Source: Mermis nigrescens
Taxonomy: Eukaryota; Nematoda; Enoplea; Mermithida; Mermithidae
Assembly: GCA_036768485.1 (NCBI GenBank)
Contig: JAVLUZ010000223.1
Span: 3,861,893-3,925,892 of the forward strand
Length of the DNA stretch: 64,000 bases
Direction: 5' to 3'
The translations under genes and the position numbers were made by a program. The notes beneath the pieces were generated by a model that saw only the letters and a list, made by a program, of their open reading frames with translations, made no database searches and had not been told where the DNA came from. Below, piece after piece: positions 1-12,694 of the stretch. Position 1 is the first letter of the stretch. Each line of letters opens with the position of its first letter.

Positions 1-1444
1 GATGGATTTTTGTCGGATGATGTTGATTCACTTCTAGTCTTGTATGTACATTCAAACATTCAATTTATGACTTATTTATGTTTAAAGATTTGAAAAATGT
101 ATAAGTGAAAATTTGTAACCGTATCGATTGATTAAAATAATCGAGAAAATATCCAACCTACTAAAACAGAAAAATAGAATAAATTTATCACTATTACTAT
201 TCATATATGCATGTAGGTACTCTGAAGTTTATAGGGCCTTCGCATGCATTGCCAATATTTATTTTTCCTTCGCTTTGACTTATTCGTATTTCGCTAGCAA
301 AGATTTTGAATCATTGCTCAATGCTCAGAGAACCGTAATTGAAAAAAAGACTCTCCGGTAAAACAAGTGAATGAAAATTGCAGTAAAACAAACTTTCTAG
401 TACTTCGTACACAATTACTATAAATCACACCCAAAAAATAACTTATCTCAATCTATATAAGGCGGTTATGCCATGTCACTCCCTCAAAAAGGAACAATGC
501 GGGCACATTTATTGTATGTATCATTGAGAAGTTATTTATGCATACTTCATAGTTTCATGGAATTACCTACATACATCCACACATGAACACAGGGGCTTGG
601 AGAGGCGTAACATCCCCCTCTAGAATTCGGAAACCCCTACCACCAAATCGATAACCTCCAAAAAATTGAATTTTTTTTGCCATTTCTAGCAATTTTCCCC
701 CATCTTACCCCCAGATTTTGGCTACTACCCATATATGCCTATATCTCGATGATAAATGAAGTCTTTTTCATCATCACTTTCTACTATTGAGACCCCTTCA
801 TACTATAGAATAATTCGTCTAAGTTATATTCCGCAACAAAAGTTTGCTTTAGATGTCCACTATAATGAGAATGTGAAGCTTCGACAGTGGATTGGCGGTT
901 GCAAGGATTCTTCCGTGTCTGGTCAAGCAGAAAAGTAGAAAAATGCTTATATTTTCATAGAATCGCTAAACTTACAACAGGAGGTAACAGGGCTGGGCTT
1001 AGAGTTACCGCGATCTTGAATAAAAGATAAGGTTTTACTAATTACCCAAAAGAATCATATCCAAGCTGCAACTTTGACAGGATTGACACGATTATTTTAT
1101 GTAACCGATGAGCGAAAACAACATAGAACTCTGTACTAGTTCAATAATTTAAGTTCATTGCAAGCCTTCATTTTTTGAACTTCTTGTTCAGTCAGTGCAA
1201 TTTTTATCTCAACTTTGATGGAGGAGCAAGTAATTACCGCATTAATTCTTTTTACCTTGACAGCTACATTCTTCAGTGCATACACGAATAAGTGATTTAC
1301 TGATACTAAATAAATACAAATTAGATTTTATATCAGCCATTTGAAGACTTTTTAAATCATACAGGAATTCTCGAAATAGAAAAAGTTATCAATCATTAAA
1401 ATTGTGGGTAATTTAATAAAAAAAGTCATATTTATGGCCAAACA
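1..1444. other. No supported gene; AT-rich intergenic or flanking DNA
   Basis: I see only short open frames with no recognisable motif, splice context or signal peptide. The block at about 590-730 resembles the C-rich ends of dispersed repeats seen elsewhere in the window (runs such as CCCCC flanking AT-rich sequence). This may be the 3' flank of the minus-strand transthyretin-like gene that ends at 1445. Confidence 0.5.
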
Positions 1445-4400
1445 TTATGGTTTGTTATCTTTGTTATACGGTAAGCATTTTGATGATTCTTCGTTCGGCT
1501 TCAGCATTAATTCCGCCACACCAAAGTTGATCGTCTCTAGTTTTGGATCGTCTTCGTCAAAAATAAATGAGTCAGGTATCGTGTAACTCCACTGACGGTC
1601 GCAGCTCTGAATTATTGAAGATGCGTTATTTTCAATCTGCAATTTATTCTAAACCTTATCAGGGTCTATGAAGTTTTGGCGTCGCCGTTTTGGCCCCAGC
1701 AACTTATTAATTATTCTAATTAAATCGATTTTGAAGCAATTTTAAAATAAATTTTATATTCAGAAAGCAGGTTCTACAAGCTACAAAATAGCATATTGTT
1801 CTTTTCGATTCGATGAGTATTTATTTGTGTACGAATGAAAGACTGTAGAAAATCCAGTTTATTTTTAGATGCATTCAATTATCTCACTGAATTCAAAGAT
1901 ACTCGTATTCTAAAATTAATTTATACCATCACGTAGAGAAGTGAATGGGCTTCTAGAATTTGTATTATACTTCAATCATAAATGAAATGTAAATAATTAA
2001 TAATATTACAAAGAGTGTGGCACTAAAACGGCGGCGCCAAAACGTCCCATTTCGACCTTATCATCTAGATATTATTCGTTTTAAATCGACTCCATAATTA
2101 TTTTGATTGTGTCTCAACAGCCCCACTAGTCCCAACAGCCTCACCGTCCCAACAGCCCCACCAATAATCCCAACAGCCCCACCAATCTCAACAGCCCCAC
2201 CAATCCCAACAGCCCCACCAATCCCAATAGCCCAATCGTCCCAACAGCCCCACCGTCTTAAGAGCCCCACCAATAATCCCAACAGCCCCACCCTTCCCAA
2301 CAGCCCCACCAATCCCAGCAGTTCCAGCAGTCCTACTGTTCCAACTGTCGCACTGTCCCAACCACACATAAGCGTGGGGGAAGGGGATGTTTAGAGTTTA
2401 ACCCCCCAAACCCGAAATTCTGCAAATCCCCCAAATTATGGTAGACCTCCAGAAATCTATTTTTAGCTCATTTCTCGGTCACTCGACCCCACCAGACCCA
2501 CAGAATTTGTTCGCTGCCAATGTTGGTTCCGACTGCTTTAGTGTTATAATCATAGATGCACAGCACGACCCGTCTGGAGAAGGAGTTCCGAGCCAAAAAT
2601 GACATCAAAAATGGTATGAATGTTAGAATAGCGTAAAAAATACGCTAATCCACATTTTCTGGCTATTTTGAAGCAGATTAGCGTGAAACTTTTGATTTCC
2701 ATTTAATTTTAACACTAAGTAATTTTGCTAATTTTAACTTCATTTACAAAAGTTTGAGCTTTCTTTTATGCCAATCGAATATCTGTTGTTTACTTCGTGC
2801 ACATCGATCTGTGCATGCAGCATGCAGCTACATTTGGGCGATACGTACTTTCCTACCTAAAGCGTATGTACATGCTGTTATTTTTTGATCAAACGGAGCC
2901 CGTATAAGTTCTATTTTTCAAAAGTACATCCGCCAAACGCATTTCTGGTATAATAGCGATTGCAGTGATGGTGGGGCTGCTAGGATTACTGGTGAGGCTG
3001 TTAAGACGGTGGGGCTGTTGGAACGGTGGGGTTGTTGGTATGGTGGGGCTGTTGGGATTGGTGGGGCTGTTGGGATTGGTGGGGCTGCAATGTTGGGATT
3101 GGTGGGGCTGTTGGGATTGGTGGGGCTGCTGGGATTGGTGGGGCTGTTGGGATTGGTGGGGCTGTTGGGATTGGTGGGGCTGTTGGGATTGGTGAGGCTG
3201 TTGGGATTGGTGGGGCTGTTGGGATTGGTGGGGATGTTGGGATTGGTGGGGCTGTTGGGATTGGTGGGGTTGTTGGGATTGGTGGGGCTGTTGGGATCAA
3301 GTGGAGCTGTTGGAATTATTGGTGGGGCTGTTGGGACGGTAGGGCTGTTGGGACGGTGGTGCTGTTGGGACTGGTGGGGCTGTTGGGACGGGTGGGGCTG
3401 TTGGGACTTTTGGTGGGGCTGTTGGGACGGTGGGACTGGTGGGTCTCTTGAGACATTACCATTATTTTGTGGCTATGTTACTGTCTTGCCTATATTGTGT
3501 TCCGAATGACCAATAGACAGTGCCGGCCATAGGCGCACAGCATGGCTTATCTGGGAGGGAGGTAAGCCGGTCTAGGAGGGGTCAAAAATTGAGCTTTTTT
3601 GGGCCAAAATGACCTCAAAAACTGGTGTAGGCGCTAAAACAGCGGTAAAAATACGTTTTTGCTCAGTTTCTAGTCAATTTAAAGCACTTTTAAAGGAAAT
3701 ATCAAATTTTCATCCGTTTTTGGCATTCACTTTGCCTCGTTTTCCCCACAAAATTTTCCATTTCTTCATTCTGGGGGTCTATGTGTACCCCTGAACCCCC
3801 ACGTCAATATATGGTCGCGAGTGACCAGTAGTCTCGGCCATAGTGCACAGCATGGCCGATCTGGGGAGGGGCCAGCCGGTCTATGGAAGGGGGTCAAAAA
3901 TTGAGCTTTTTGGGACAAAATGACCTCAAAAACTAGCATAAGCGCTAAATTAGCGTTTAAACTACATTATTACACAATTACTTGGCAATCTGAAGCATTT
4001 TTGGAGAAAATTTTCAATTTTCATCCGTTTTTGGCCTTTAATTTTGCCTCATTTTTCCCAAAAAATTTATCATTTTTCCATTCTGGGGGTAACGAAACCC
4101 AAACCTCCCTCCCAACGTGCATGTCTGGTCCCGGCTGGCCGACGATCAATATTATAAAATATCTGTCAATCAAACGTTCCCGAGTGACCGGCAATACCGG
4201 TTGACCGGCTAACGGTATTATAAATAGATCTATCTAATCAAACGTTCCCGCATGACCAACAGTCCGGCCGATAATACTGACGCACGTAGGTACGTAGCAC
4301 ATATTAACTGCAGGCAATCAATTAGTGCTTTTATATTCACATTTCTCACCTTAATACTTACAGACTAAAATAAATTTGGTAAACTTAGTGCATAATGTCT

Positions 4401-6064
4401 TATCAATGATTTTGAGAAGCGACGTCTTGAGAAAAATATTAGAAAATCTTTGTTGAATCTGCAAAACAAGTGGTATTAACAAAGGAAACTTATTGATCCA
4501 GAATGAGTTGGGAACTTCGATTTTTCATTAAAAGAAGCGACGATTATGCACATCAAAAACACATTTTACATATGTGTCATCCATTCATTACTGTCGGTCA
4601 GCCGGTACTACCGGTCACACGAGAATTTTTTAATTGATAGATATATTTTTAATTGTATGTATCAGTCACCCGGACTGTCGGTGACACGGGAGTTTTTCGT
4701 TTGACAGATCTATATTTAAGTCTATTTGTCGGCCAGCTGGGACTGTCGGTCAGCCGAGTTTGTCGTTTACCCGGGTCCAGAGATGCACGTGGGAGGTTTG
4801 GGGGTTTAGACCGCCAGAATGAAAAAATGGGAAATGAGGCAAAATGAAGGTCAAAAATGGATGTAAATTAAAAATTTCCTCTAAAGTGCTTTAAATTGAT
4901 CAGAAACTGTGTAATAAAGTAGTTTTAAGGCTATTTTAGCGCTTTATGCCAGTTTCTTAGGTTATTTTGGCCCAAAAAAGCTCAATGTTTCACCCCCAGA
5001 CCGGCTGAGCTCCCAGATCGGCCATGCTGTGCACCTATGCCAGGGACTAACGGTCATCGCGGGACTGTCGACCACCCTGGACTGTCGACCACCCGAGATG
5101 GGACCGAAATGACGAGCGTTTCGGATGAAAATGCTGCCGCATAACTGTCTTTTGTCTACATATAATTGACTCATGTGCTTGCCTTAATTGATATTACGTA
5201 ATTATGCGTGTAATTTTGATTAAAATCGAGCAGTTAATTAAATAAGTTGTGTAAAATTGCACGATGATAATTTTTCAAGCTAATATTCAATTTCCTTTTG
5301 TGCTTGCGATAGAAATAGAAATCAAACTACGTTACAAACAGCCGGACTTGCTTATTTTCTTACCCATGTTCCTTCCTTGTTGCACCTATGAAATACGTAC
5401 AGTGCGGGATCAATATTGCCTACTAAATCGGAACCCTTTCCATCGAGCGTAAATGATCCGTCGCTATCTGTCTGCTTTTGGGCCAGGACAGTGTTGACAA
5501 AGACATCTTGAAATCGAAACAAATAATTAGAATAAAAACGACAGAAATACTTTCGCATAAGGAAACTAATTTAAGTTGAAACAAAATTAAAATTAATTGA
5601 AATAAGTCTACTGTTTTTCATGAATTTCAATACTATTCCCTTCTTCCTTTCGCATTTGGGAAACGTGGATTTCAGTTTTTCTCTAACTAGAATCGAATTC
5701 TCAACCGATCACTCAGGGCTCTAACAACAATATTTCAGTTAATCGTACATTCTAAGCCAAAGTCAAGAAATCAAATAAACAACACCATGTATGCACAGCG
5801 TAAGAATTTTGGGAAGCCAAATTGTTGATAGAGTCATCGCCTAATTATTTAATTTATTATTATATTATTTAATTTGTAGTCTTGTAATCTTATAATAATG
5901 ATTATTTAGGTAAACTTACTCCTGTTTACTAGCCTGACCGTCGCATTTTTGTACGGCTTATTGCCACAATTTAATTTACCAGCTACTTTGACGCGTTGCT
6001 GCTTCTTAGCATCGATAGCACAAAGCCCAACGCAAAATAAGGCGACACAGAATGCAGAAAACAT
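1445..6064 (-). CDS. Transthyretin-like (TTL) secreted protein, gene 1, three exons
   Basis: Exons read on the minus strand are 6064-5920, 5506-5364 and 1606-1445. Exon 1 starts at ATG, encodes a hydrophobic signal peptide (MFSAFCVALFCVGLCA) and the TTL opening VAGKLNCGNKPYKNATV, and ends at a GTAAGT donor in phase 1. Exon 2 carries TDSDGSFTLDG and IDPALYVFHRCN. Exon 3 begins after a CAG acceptor and carries CDRQWSYTIP and a C-terminal cysteine region. Exons 1 and 2 total 288 nt, so exon 3 enters in phase 0. The product is about 149 aa, the usual size for nematode TTL proteins, which are extracellular and of mostly unknown ligand. Intron 2 is about 3.76 kb and contains inverted minisatellites and dispersed repeats. 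The exon 2 acceptor (TTTCAAG) is slightly unusual. Splice sites are inferred, but phase and motif agreement make the model strong. Confidence 0.82.
2107..2370. repeat. C-rich minisatellite, ~18-bp unit (left arm)
   Basis: A degenerate tandem array of a unit close to CCCCACCAATCCCAACAG spans this block. It is the reverse complement of the array at 2960-3450, so the two form an inverted pair around ~600 bp. Open frames on both strands (Pro/Thr-rich and Gly/Leu-rich) are by-products of an 18-bp unit that lacks stop codons. Confidence 0.9.
2960..3450. repeat. G-rich minisatellite, ~18-bp unit (right arm)
   Basis: About 20 or more copies of GGGATTGGTGGGGCTGTT lie head to tail, with scattered variants and interruptions (for example near 3090 and 3296-3340). 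G-runs of three to four at regular spacing give the plus strand G-quadruplex potential. The array sits in intron 2 of TTL gene 1. No coding function is supported. Confidence 0.92.
3515..5060. repeat. Cluster of dispersed ~290-bp repeat (family B), two direct copies and one inverted
   Basis: Family B copies begin near GCACAGCATGGCC and contain AAAATGACCTCAAAAACT, CATCCGTTTTTGGCC and a closing G-rich run. Copies at about 3527-3815 and 3840-4132 are in plus orientation, and one at about 4786-5045 is inverted. Between them, at 4130-4280 and 4600-4780, lie diverged segments rich in GACCGG/CCGGTC that also face each other. The whole block looks like a large foldback made of several insertions. No gene is seen. 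Confidence 0.7.
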
Positions 6065-6570
6065 CGTTTTGATTCAGTGAGCGCTAGAAATCGAATAGAT
6101 CTCGTACCTACTTACGATTTATACGCACGCTACTAATGTTTTGACTTTATTTGCAGTATGAAATTTTCGAATAAGTTTTAAAAATGCCAATCTCTGAATT
6201 GTTGCATCGAAACAAGTTAGTTACGAATGCGTCAGAATTATTTGTTACGATTTCAAAAACGAACCGATTTAGTCGACTAATTACGAACAGAATTGAAAAA
6301 AACGAAACCCATTTACTTTTAAATTTGTTTTATTAATTCAAAATGTCGCACTAATTTATTACTTGACTGATATTCCGGCCACTATTTATACGAATTTGCA
6401 GACGTTATTGTTGGAGACAGCCGACTGAAAAGTTCAACGATCGTAATCGTGCTACAAACGTCACATAATCATCCAAATGAATGTCTAGTGTGTAGGACAC
6501 ATTGAAGCAGTACAAAAATGTATGAACAATCACTCGTAGGCGGGCGGAGGGGTGGGTGTTTGAGGAGTCC

Positions 6571-6790
6571 GACCATGACGTGGGCAGCAAGAAATCTCTA
6601 GGGGGCGTGGTGGTCTGGTGATAAAAGTCCATTTTTCGACGTTTCTCGTCGAGCACTGTCCATATGGCATCAAAAAATCGCGAAAAACGAAAAATCTTCA
6701 AACGTTGAATTCTGCAGAGTATTTTGATTTCTGGGGGGTAATTTGATTTCTGGGGGTGCATACCCCAACCTTCCCCACGCCCAGGCGTGA
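6571..6790 (+). mobile_element. Dispersed repeat family A (MITE-like), copy 1
   Basis: This ~220-260 bp repeat starts with (CAT)ACGTGGGCAGCA and ends with CGCCCAGGTGTG or a close variant. The two ends are imperfect inverted repeats (CAYACNTGGGC). The core contains a match to GAGCACTATCCATTGGCATC. Other copies lie at about 14246-14492 (minus), 14748-15000 (plus), 18407-18661 (plus), 31211-31395 (partial), 31744-31997 (minus) and 32950-33200 (minus). It has no coding capacity. Confidence 0.75.
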
Positions 6791-6799
6791 GTCCGACTG

Positions 6800-7740
6800 A
6801 TCGGCATAGTCCCACTTTCTGGAATGTCCCATCTCTTCGAACGTCCCACTTCTTCGAATAATGATACAAAATAAAAATGACTGTCTCGAAACTCCCACTT
6901 CATCGCATGTCCCATCTCTTCGAATGTCCCATCTCTTCAAATCTCTTCAAATGTACAAACTCTTAGAAGCTTTTCGATATTTAATTGATTGAAATTCAAA
7001 GATATCTGCAATATGGTGTGCATCTGATTAGATGGGCACGAATTTGTTGTCAGCAATATCTTGCGTTTCATGATTAAATTGTGGTTCATTGGTTTGTCAT
7101 GCCGTATTTCTCATAATTTCAGATTTTCAAATGTTATACAATTCAGGAGCCGCATCATGCACACCCAAACGACTGATTTCATTTTGAGCAGTGATACAGC
7201 GTTTCTCAAATTAAATTGCATTATGAATTCATTAAATTTTCTTATGACAGCAAGATCATAAACCTTATTTTAATGTGAGAAAAACTGTGATTGCGTGCGA
7301 AACATTAATATCTTCATAAAGCACATATTTCTGCCACGGCAACCATGTTTTTCAGAAAAAAATTGATTTCTCAGTAGAATATTTGCAAAAAAATACAATC
7401 AAGCCCACCGAACTTTGCATCTCAAACACATATAATTATCACATGAAAAAATAAGACAAAAAAGCGGAACACGCAAAAGAGGCAGCATGAATCGCTAAGT
7501 GATGAATTAGGATTTTCGAAGAAGTCGGACATTCGATGGGATGGGACATGCGATGAGATAAGACATTCGAAGAGGTAGAAATGGCGAAGAATTGGGCCGT
7601 TCGAAGAGGTGGAACGTTCGAAGAGATGGACATTTCAAGAGGTGGGACATTCAATGAGGTAGGACATTCGAAGAGGTGGGACGTTCGAAGAGATAGGATG
7701 TCCGAAGTGGTGGTGCATTCGAACAGATGGGCACAATCGA
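6800..7740. repeat. Inverted pair of ~17-bp minisatellite arms around an AT-rich spacer
   Basis: At 6800-6955 the plus strand carries repeated CCCATCTCTTCGAATGT-like units. At about 7520-7735 the plus strand carries the reverse complement, GTGGGACATTCGAAGAG-like units. The 6955-7520 spacer has no gene. The arrangement parallels the 2.1/3.0 kb minisatellite pair and suggests an inverted-repeat element with repetitive subterminal arms. Confidence 0.75.
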
Positions 7741-8091
7741 CTGAACCCCTCCCCCGAACCCGAAGTACTCTTGAAATAAGAGTTTTTAAATTTTGTTGTT
7801 CTTTGGGGCTGCTTTTTAGCCCCTGGTATTTGACCTGTGGAAATTTTGAACCACCAGACCTCCGAAATTCGGTCAGTGCCCAGCCCACTCATTATGATAG
7901 CTAATTTTTAACAATGCTGTTTGAATTTTTATAAGATAAGATATATCAACATGTTGGTATGTAGCAAATATAAAATTCTTACAAGTTAGAATTTATATCA
8001 CGTTTTAAGACGATTTAATTCGCGCGGACAACATTTGGAGCATCAAATTGCAACTTGAATATTCTTATTCTGACTGAACGATGAAGAAAAA

Positions 8092-9038
8092 TCATTTTTG
8101 ATCAAATGTATTTATGACATAATTTCCAAACTGTGGGACCGTGCTTTCGGATAATTTTAAGAATAGCAATATTAACGGCAAAAAATTTTCATTTCAGCTA
8201 ATTAAGCAGCTTTGATCCTGAACTTGTTTGAATTTCAAAAATTTAATTTACGTAAAATACTTCTTTTGTGGCATAGTGTCCCTGATGAACGAAAAAGCTT
8301 TGACTTTTAATCGTAAAAGTCACACGTTTCCAGCTCACATGACAGTGTCTGTTGAGTTTCAGAAATGAATACATTTTATTTAACTTAACAAGTGTTTTAT
8401 TTTGAGAGAAATAGTAAAGAATTAGAAAATAAACTTCCTTGCCTTGCAGTTTTCCGATTTTTTAAATATAAAAATTTTGTTACTTCAAAAGGCGTTTGAC
8501 CCTATTAATGCCCAACTAATATCGCTCGATTATCATTAAGGCTTTAGATAAAATCTGTTATTATCTGCAATAATTAAATAATTGCTTTCTTAATTAGTGT
8601 TTGTTTTTTTCTGTCAGACTTTAAACTTAATGCTATGCGTTTAGAGATTTTTATTTCAGTTTACGGTCTCAAATTTATTTCACATGAAAACTTTTTTAAT
8701 GGCAATTATTTTATTTCACTCGTAAAATACATAAGTTGCAGAGTTAATCTCAATAATATGTCAAAGATTCAAATTCAAACATTCTGACAGTCATCATAGC
8801 CGTAGATGCACAGCATGGCCGATCTGGGGAGAGATCAGCCGGTATTAGGGGGGTCAAAACTTAAGCTTTTTGACAAACCTTGAAAGAGCATTAAAACTAC
8901 ATTACTACCAAAGCTGCTTAATTAGCTGAAATTAAAATTTTTTGCTTTTAATATTGCTACAATCTAAAAATTTCCGAAAGCGCGGTCCCAAAGTTTGGAA
9001 ATTATATAATAAATACATTTGATCAATACAGAAAGGAA
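8092..9038. mobile_element. Inverted-repeat element with ~120-bp arms
   Basis: The segment at about 8095-8218 (containing ATTTCCAAACTGTGGGACCG) reappears inverted at about 8917-9035. The ~700 bp between the arms holds no recognisable gene, and a partial family B copy lies at 8800-8900. It looks like a non-autonomous DNA transposon or foldback element. I did not identify a convincing target duplication. Confidence 0.6.
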
Positions 9039-9551
9039 TGGTATGTAAGCTTATTATTTAAAACATAGTATAACCCGCTTCAACGAGTTTTTGTGTGTTG
9101 CATGAAGCAGCGAGAAGCGTATGAATAAACATGATGTTCCAAGGATGCGCGGCCATTTGCTATTAATGCTTAAACACAATTTAGTTTCGTCGCGGAACAT
9201 TTTTTTAGATCGACCTTTGAAGACCTATTTTTTAGTTAAATCCTGTGCACATTAGTTTATACTATACTCCAGTCAATCAGTCTCCGCAAGAGGATCGACA
9301 ATTTTCCTAATAATTCCAACAAAACTTAGCAAACTAAAATTCCAGTTTTATTTGCTACGTCATCAACGCGCAGAATCGATGAACTGTACGCGCGTTCAAA
9401 GATATTTATTCATCTGACTCGTACTGCTATTTATTAGATACAAAAATCAGTATGAAGGCAAATTTGAGGAGCACCATGAACATGCAACGACTAATCCGAT
9501 ATTTCACTTCGTATTTTTCAAAAATATATTGAACTTATTCTTTGATCGATT

Positions 9552-11276
9552 ATGCCTACCTGCAGCGTGGCTAACTATTTTGTACTGTTTTTGTCGTCTA
9601 TCTGGGTTTCCTGCTTTAGCAAAAATCCCGTCATCTTCTCGGGAACTTTAATGTGCGAAGGCAAGCCATATCCTGGAGCCGTGATTGTTGTTGAAGATAA
9701 AAGCGGTAATTAGAATAATTGTCCAACTATAAACACACTTTCAGAATATGTACGTTTTTCTTGCATGCTAATCCCGGATAGTGCTAAAACTTCTTATTTT
9801 TAAAGGGTTGTATGTATTTCACGATAAGTCTGATGCGGTCTCGATATCGAAGCATTTCGGATTAATCGAACTCAACGGGCTCCGGAAAGTACTTTTTACG
9901 GTGGAATAGCATTAAAGCTACCTTAATTTTAGCTTGTTTAGCACATCATTATAACTATCAACCATTGAGCATATCCCGAGGCGTTTCGTATAAGGGGTAT
10001 TCAACTTTCTCCTGTAGCAGCCAAAATAATCCCGAAAATCCTTTCTGCAGAAAACAATATTAAAACGATGTAGAAGAAAAAATAATAAAATTCAAAAAGA
10101 CAAGAATATTTGTTGGCATAAAGACACTTTTTACTGAAAAAGCCGAGATTTTTTATACAAAAGTTCAGTTTAAAGTGCATCTACAATCGATGTGATTGTT
10201 GCAAAATTATTTTAAGTTTGACGTTTCCGTTAGTTAATTTAACATCTATCTAATTAAGAGCAGAAATTATTTCTCAGCCTCATTCTGCTGAGATAATGGA
10301 CGACCAAACCACCTTCCCTGCTCTTTTACGAATTCTTACTCGTATATATGTCTTAGTTATTTTACGGTCATTCTCGTTGACTTTTGCAGGTTTATTCGGT
10401 AGAAAGACGGTAGTAGGCAAAATAAGTTCGACAAAGGATGGCACTTTTCGACTGCGTGCTAATGTTTCTTCCGAACCAACTGTAAAAGTGACTCACAAAT
10501 GCAATATCGGCGCGCTTACGGTAAGTATATTTATGAAATACCGACATTATACTTTGCTATCTGCAACCTTCGCTAACAATGCTAAACAAAATGAGTTGCT
10601 AAATTATTTTTGAAGAAAGATGGTCATAAGCACACATGAGCGTGGGGTCTCTGTTCCCCTGCCCCGAGAATGGGACAGACCCCCCAAAAATCAATAGACC
10701 CTTGAATCGAATTTTTGGAATTTTCTCATAGTTGTTGCCGCTTTTAGACAACGCAGACCCCAGGATTCGGCTGCTGAGGTCATAAGTCATATCAAACTTT
10801 TTTCGCAAATGAAGCAGCTAGGCACTTCATTTGGAAAAACGATTGATCTAGCAAATAAGCGTTTTTCATTATATTTAAAACAATTTAAAGTGATCTGAAA
10901 AACTTTATCTAGTCATAATCAAATTTGGAAAGTCTGACCATGCAGAAGAACTCTGTGTTCTTCTAAAAAGATTTTGCGAAAAAAGAAAGGAAATTTGTGA
11001 ATTAAATATTGAAAAACTTTATACACAAATATACGTACTGCACGTATGCGAGAATTTTTTGCCGGAATGCTTTCGTTCAACCACTTATTCACTCACAATT
11101 AATCGATAGAGTTCAATTAGATGACTTTCTTAATTTTTTAGAACTGCAAAGTGGAAACGAAAGACAGCGTATCGACCGAAAATTCACCTACAAAAGGTGG
11201 CGGCGTCAAAACCTTTACACTTAATAAGGATTTAACAAAGCCTGGGCCAAAAGACAGAAAAATTTGTCACCTTTAG
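9552..11276 (+). CDS. Transthyretin-like (TTL) secreted protein, gene 2, three exons
   Basis: Exons are 9552-9705, 10390-10520 and 11142-11276. Exon 1 starts at ATG and encodes a signal peptide (NYFVLFLSSIWVSCF), then VIFSGTLMCEGKPYPGAVI, and ends in phase 1. Exon 2 follows a TTTTGCAG acceptor, carries TKDGTFRLRA and VTHKCN, and ends at GTAAGT in phase 0. Exon 3 follows a TTTTTTAG acceptor, contains a cysteine early and a final cysteine (RKICHL), and stops at TAG. The product is about 139 aa. It is the only TTL gene of the cluster on the plus strand. It lacks the usual IDPxLxIYH and CxRxWxxxIP strings, so it is a divergent member. Exon 3 rests mainly on phase and splice signals and is the least certain part. 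Confidence 0.7.
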
Positions 11277-11641
11277 TTTACCTCAGATTGTTGACTGTTT
11301 CACAGTATTGATGTCAGTTTCACGCATACAATGCCACTGTATCTAGAAAGTTCTCATTTTTTAATAAAAAGTCACGGCATTGATTGGGAGGAAAATCGAT
11401 AAAAAAAGTAAAACATGCACGTCACAATATGGCCTAAATTTATTTATTAACAACTTGAATTTTATCAGTAATCTGAATTTTCGGTTGTTAGAAAGCGAGA
11501 TTATTTTTGGCGGGTCGTCATTTTTAAGTCTCAGAGAAGCAAAATAAGAGCGTGCACACAGAATCACTGCATAACAACTTTATGAATTTGTCCCTAAGAT
11601 ATAGTTATGACTAGATATGCGAGGGGGGTTGAGAGGTCTAG

Positions 11642-12115
11642 ACCATGGATGCACAACAAGGCCGATCTGGAGTATAAGACGGTCTGAGGGGGTCAAAAAC
11701 TAAGCTTTTTTGGGGCCAAAATGAACTCAAAAATTGGTGTAAGCGCTAAAATAGCGTTAAAACTACATTATTACACAGTATCTGGTCAATTTGAAGCACT
11801 TTTGAAGAAAATTTTTAATTTTCATCCGTTTTTGGCCTTCATTCTGCCTCCTTTTCCTCACAAAATTTTCCATTTTTCCATATTCTGGGGAGTAAGAAAA
11901 TTTTTTGGAGGTAATATAAAGACTAAAATTGGATAAAAATTAGAAATTAAGGAAAATTAAGTTGACCAGAAACGCGTAATAACGTAGCTTTAAAGCTGTT
12001 TTAGCGATTGTACCAGTTTTTGAGGTCATTTTGACCCAGAAAAGCTTAATTCTTGACCCTCTTTTAGACCGGCTGACCCCCCCAGATCGGTCATGCTTTG
12101 CATCTATGGTTATAA
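11642..12115. mobile_element. Family B foldback (two copies head to head)
   Basis: A plus-orientation family B copy (about 11642-11900) is followed directly by an inverted partial copy (about 11930-12115). Both arms share GACCTCAAAAACTGG-like and CAGCATGGCCGATCTGG-like strings in opposite orientation. The arms could form a ~200 bp hairpin. A similar head-to-head pair lies at 24583-25022. Confidence 0.7.
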
Positions 12116-12694
12116 CGCCCAAGTTATCACAACTACTCTGATCAATTTTGAAGACTTTTAATCCCGGCTACGCCCATGAGCTTACACTGTTAAAGCCGTA
12201 ATTTATCTTTAAGGAGTTATTACTAGTCTCGATGGTCGGAAAGTTTTGGCGATGCTCAGCTGATTTGGGGCGTGCGTCAGTCGAGCCAGAAGTTAATAAG
12301 ATATAATAAAGTAAAATTTTTAGCTGCATCGAGCTATAATGACCTTAAAAGAACCTACCATAAATAGCAAAATAACAGCGGAATCTGTCCTAACTTGATT
12401 TAAAACACTTCGGTGAAAAGTTTTTTCATAATTTTCAGCTCTAATTAAGCAGGTTTTTTTGTGAAATCTTTTCTCTTTATAGGGTCTTATTGCATTCCCA
12501 AAACTAAGCAAATGCGTACCAATATGACGAACAAATAAAAACTGCATTGGTTAGATAAGGTGGTAGGATTATGTATAATTTAAGCTGGGTTAGGCAAAGT
12601 TAAAATACCCTCGGCTTGCTGACCAACGAATACAACTTGCTTGGCTTTTTAAAAGCAAACTCTATTTGTCAAAGAACGTCTCTAATGAATTTTG

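Noticed and set aside
2061..3509. Long Gly/Leu- and Pro/Thr-rich open frames on both strands
   Set aside because: They translate an 18-bp minisatellite with no stop in several frames. There is no start context, splice signal or non-repeat coding sequence.
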